Shown: in pieces, positions 51,277-52,888 of the stretch | Numbering within the stretch: position 1 is the first letter of the stretch | How the letters are laid out: each line of letters starts with the position of its first letter | The notes under the pieces: generated by a model | Told to the model about the DNA's origin: nothing | Databases searched by the model: none | The model's input: the letters and a program-made list of their open reading frames with translations, nothing else | Assembly (NCBI GenBank): GCA_964416315.1 | Contig: CAYQDR010000019.1 | Coordinates: 1 to 52,888 of the forward strand | Length of the DNA: 52,888 bases | Direction of reading: 5' to 3' | Origin: CAYQDR01 sp964416315 | Lineage (GTDB): Bacteria > Methylomirabilota > Methylomirabilia > Rokubacteriales > DASRDR01 | Position numbers and translations under genes: made by a program

Positions 51277-51758
51277 GCCGGTGGGAGCGGGCTGGGCGTG
51301 CTCGGCCCGAACTTGCCGTACTTGTGATCGATCACCGCCCGGATTTCGCGGAGGTGTCTCTTCTCGGCCTTCATCACCATCACGTCACGCGTGATGTTCA
51401 GACAGATGTCTCAGCCCGCCCCGTGGCTGGTGAAGGTGATCCGGCCGTCCGAATGGCGACCGGCGACGTAGCAGTCGCCGTTGTGGCGGTGCCCGATGTT
51501 CGTGCACCCGCAATAGCACGGGATGTACTGGAGCGTGGCCTCGCTGGCCGCCGCGTACCGGTACGCCTCAGCGACCCGGGGGCCGCCCTGCTTCGCGAAG
51601 GGCGGGAGGTCGCCTCTGGCGACGGTCTCCAGGAGATCTCCGGTCGGTGTCCGGCGGAGGGGCGGCGACTGGGCCCAGACGACGCCCGCCCCGAGTGCCC
51701 AGGACATCAAGGCCGTCACCTTTCCGATGAACCGTCTGCGACTCGTGGAATCCCTCAT
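51273..51758 (-). CDS. PCYCGC-type exported protein, predicted selenoprotein
   Basis: 161 aa if the in-frame UGA at 51411-51413 is read as selenocysteine (U116). TAT-like signal SRRRFIGKV, then IPCYCGCTNIGHRHNGDCYV (residues 79-98), the hallmark of the PCYCGC family, whose C-terminal part normally continues past HG with a Cys-x-x-Cys pair, then an EIR...ID-x-KY segment. Here HGAG-U116-DIC119 is followed by LNITRDVMVM and EIRAVIDHKYG, exactly that part, for 45 codons to a TGA that overlaps the PAP2 start. GGGAGG precedes the ATG. The shorter reading (115 aa) would lose the conserved end. Confidence 0.82.
51378..51396 (-). promoter_or_regulatory. Predicted SECIS element for U116
   Basis: In the minus-strand mRNA a 7-bp stem, CAUCACG with CGUGAUG, closes the loop CGUGA. 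It starts 14 bases after the UGA; the loop is 21 bases away. A short hairpin with GU in its apical loop at about 16-37 bases is the bacterial SECIS pattern bound by SelB. Confidence 0.75.
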
Positions 51759-51807
51759 GTGACCTCCCGCGGCCAGGGGTGACTTCGCCTGCCATCTTCG
51801 CACGGTC

Positions 51808-52089
51808 TCATCGGGTCGCTCCCGGCAGAAGCTCGGCATAGTCACGCGCGTGATTCGGCGCGTGCCCCGACATCGCGCCCTCGGTCGGGTAGGCCTGCTC
51901 GATCCAGCCCGGGATCCCCTCGTCCAGCACCCGGATGTTCCGATACCCCAGCATCCAGAGCCGCTCGTAGGCCAGACTGGCCAACCGGTGGGGGCACGCT
52001 CAGTAGAGCCGGCAAGTGAGAGCCGTCCGCTCGGATGATTCTGGTCGGCACCTCTCTGTTCCTCGTCTTGTCAGTCTATCCTTATTTCT
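51808..52089 (-). pseudogene. Rhodanese-like C-terminal part with active-site UGA (Sec candidate), N-terminus missing
   Basis: The frame reads RLY-UGA-ACPHRLASLAYERL and on through GYRNIRVLDEGIPGWIEQAYP to a TGA at 51808-51810. The rhodanese encoded next door has LYCACSPEE and GYRNVSVMEGGFSGW at the matching positions, so the UGA (52000-52002) stands at the catalytic Cys. The frame is open up to a TAG at 52090-52092, but that stretch is not rhodanese-like, and the only start-like codon is CTG at 52074. A GTG at 52051 in another frame (MPTRIIRADGSH) may be the true N-terminus, with about 50 residues deleted between. Hence a real recoded active site in a gene that looks incomplete here. Confidence 0.7.
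51970..51982 (-). promoter_or_regulatory. Predicted SECIS element for the rhodanese UGA
   Basis: 17 bases after the UGA the mRNA forms GGCCA-GUC-UGGCC (or GGCC with loop AGUCU). GU lies in the loop, about 22 bases from the UGA, nearly the same geometry as the hairpin at 51378-51396. Confidence 0.65.
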
Positions 52090-52492
52090 CTACGGGGTAG
52101 CCGTGCTTCACCCAGCCGGAGAATCCGCCCTCCATGACGCTGACGTTCCGGTATCCCTGGTCCCGCAGGAACTGGTAGGCGCCCTCGATCTCCTCGGGAG
52201 AGCAGGCACAGTAGAGGATCACACGGCCAGCTCGCGGAATCTCCGCGTACCGCTGCCTCAGCTCCAGGAGCGGCACCGACCGGGCCCCGGGGATCCGGCC
52301 CTGCCGGTGCTGGGCTTGGTGGCGAAGGTCGATGAAAATGGGCCGATCCCCCTCGTCCAGAAGACGCTTGGCGTACGCTGACGGTATGCTCAGAACCGGG
52401 CCGCCGGTTCCGTGACCTCCGAGCGCGGGGAGAGCGCCGAGGCCCAGAACGATACCGATCGTAGCCTGCAGACACGACTGCCGGATCTTCAT
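52082..52492 (-). CDS. Exported single-domain rhodanese
   Basis: A 136-aa protein with a signal peptide (to about residue 25), then one rhodanese domain: IFIDLRHQAQHRQGRIPGARSVP and the catalytic loop VILYCACSPEE with Cys95. Acts as a periplasmic sulfurtransferase or thiol-redox protein. It is the Cys-containing neighbour and closest visible relative of the UGA-containing rhodanese downstream. Confidence 0.92.
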   Translation of the reverse strand: MKIRQSCLQATIGIVLGLGALPALGGHGTGGPVLSIPSAYAKRLLDEGDRPIFIDLRHQAQHRQGRIPGARSVPLLELRQRYAEIPRAGRVILYCACSPEEIEGAYQFLRDQGYRNVSVMEGGFSGWVKHGYPVEK

Positions 52493-52517
52493 GGGTAGCT
52501 GCGGCGACGCAGCGTCC

Positions 52518-52868
52518 TCACCGCGGCCCCTCGCGCTGGATCGCGACGAGCAGCAGCCGGTCGCCCTTCTGCGCCAGCGTGAACCGGATCGGGTCGCCGG
52601 GCCTCAGCCCGTCGAGCATCCTTGGATCCTCCGCTTCGAACGCCATGGTCATGGCCGGCATGAGGTTGGCGATCGTCTCGTGGGTGATGACGACCGCGTT
52701 CATCTGGGGGAGCACGGAGCGCACGATGCCCCGGGCCGTCCAGGCCGCCTCGTCGGCCTGGCGCGCTTCTGCGAGCTCGCGGGCGGTCTCCAGCTCCCGT
52801 CGGAGCTTCCCCACTTCGCGCGCCCACCAGAGGTAAGGGCCCGTGCAACAATGAAATTGCCAAAACAA
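52518..52868 (-). CDS. CusF-like copper-binding domain protein, possibly partial
   Basis: The last ~70 residues match the CusF/copper-binding domain: GIVRSVLPQMNAVVITHETI, then MPAMTMAFEA (the Met/Phe metal site) and LRPGDPIRFTL. Upstream lies a charged helical stretch (GKLRRELETARELAEARQADE). The first codons (TTG at 52868; FWQFHCCTGPYLWW) are unlike the rest and in AT-richer sequence near the window edge, so the real start may be internal (GTG near 52814) or the N-terminal end may be disturbed. Probably a periplasmic copper carrier. Confidence 0.7.
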   Translation of the reverse strand: MFWQFHCCTGPYLWWAREVGKLRRELETARELAEARQADEAAWTARGIVRSVLPQMNAVVITHETIANLMPAMTMAFEAEDPRMLDGLRPGDPIRFTLAQKGDRLLLVAIQREGPR

Positions 52869-52888
52869 GAGGCTCGTTCAGCCAACCG

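Noticed and set aside
51411..51758. A complete 115-residue protein ending at the TGA at 51411
   Set aside because: It would end just before the family's conserved C-terminal segment, which is present in the same frame right after the TGA, together with a SECIS-like hairpin and coupling to the next gene.

Overview
The window is a very GC-rich, densely coded chromosomal segment from a Gram-negative bacterium. The gene set includes an alternative complex III, a TAT-exported formate dehydrogenase, a fused SoxYZ-like carrier, CysO/JAMM cysteine synthesis and dispersed GC-rich palindromes at start codons. Together with the base composition this fits an uncultured soil or subsurface lineage of the Rokubacteria/Methylomirabilota type. 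That placement is an inference from gene content, not from a marker tree. No rRNA, tRNA, CRISPR array, IS element or integrase was seen, and no stretch over 300 bases lacks a gene or gene remnant.

Layout. 134-7270 (+): amino-acid and phospholipid genes ilvC-psd-pssA-leuA-leuB-asd-truA. 7275-11484 (-): corA, then a damaged peptide-transport/acyl-CoA synthetase group. 11603-13366 (-): CPA2 cation/proton antiporter. 13430-21293 (-): formate dehydrogenase operon (two small genes, fdhA with Cys, fdhB, an NrfD-like membrane protein with an inserted beta domain, cytochrome c, an FG-GAP propeller protein, a membrane protein). 21447-24836 (-): poly-4Fe-4S/FlpD-like protein, an unknown 147-aa protein and a TorD-like chaperone. 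24962-28200 (+): glycosyltransferase, fdhD, outer-membrane protein. 28201-28965 (-): SDR. 29122-31895 (+): hemC-hemD-hemB. 31944-38227 (+): alcohol dehydrogenase, aminotransferase, stand-alone AsnC domain and a complete Dpp-type SBP/permease set. 38293-40497 (+): Rrf2 regulator, cysteine synthase, CysO-like carrier, JAMM peptidase. 40666-47455 (+): alternative complex III. 47519-50540 (+): moeA, fused SoxYZ carrier, YVTN propeller protein. 50617-52868 (-): PAP2, two selenoprotein candidates, a rhodanese and a CusF-like protein.

The most notable result is at the right end. Two adjacent minus-strand genes each carry an in-frame UGA exactly where the family has a redox Cys. One is a PCYCGC-type protein (UGA at 51411-51413, giving UxxC). 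The other is a rhodanese-like protein (UGA at 52000-52002, giving Y-U-A-C-P). Each UGA is followed at the expected distance by a short hairpin with GU in its loop, as in bacterial SECIS elements. The PCYCGC reading frame then ends in a TTGA overlap with the PAP2 start. The formate dehydrogenase, a classic selenoprotein, uses Cys here.

A second theme is gene damage by apparent internal deletion. The acyl-CoA synthetase, the SBP/permease pair at 9.7 kb, the first complex III gene and the Sec rhodanese each appear to lack an internal or N-terminal segment. Whether this is biology or assembly collapse can be settled only by read mapping.
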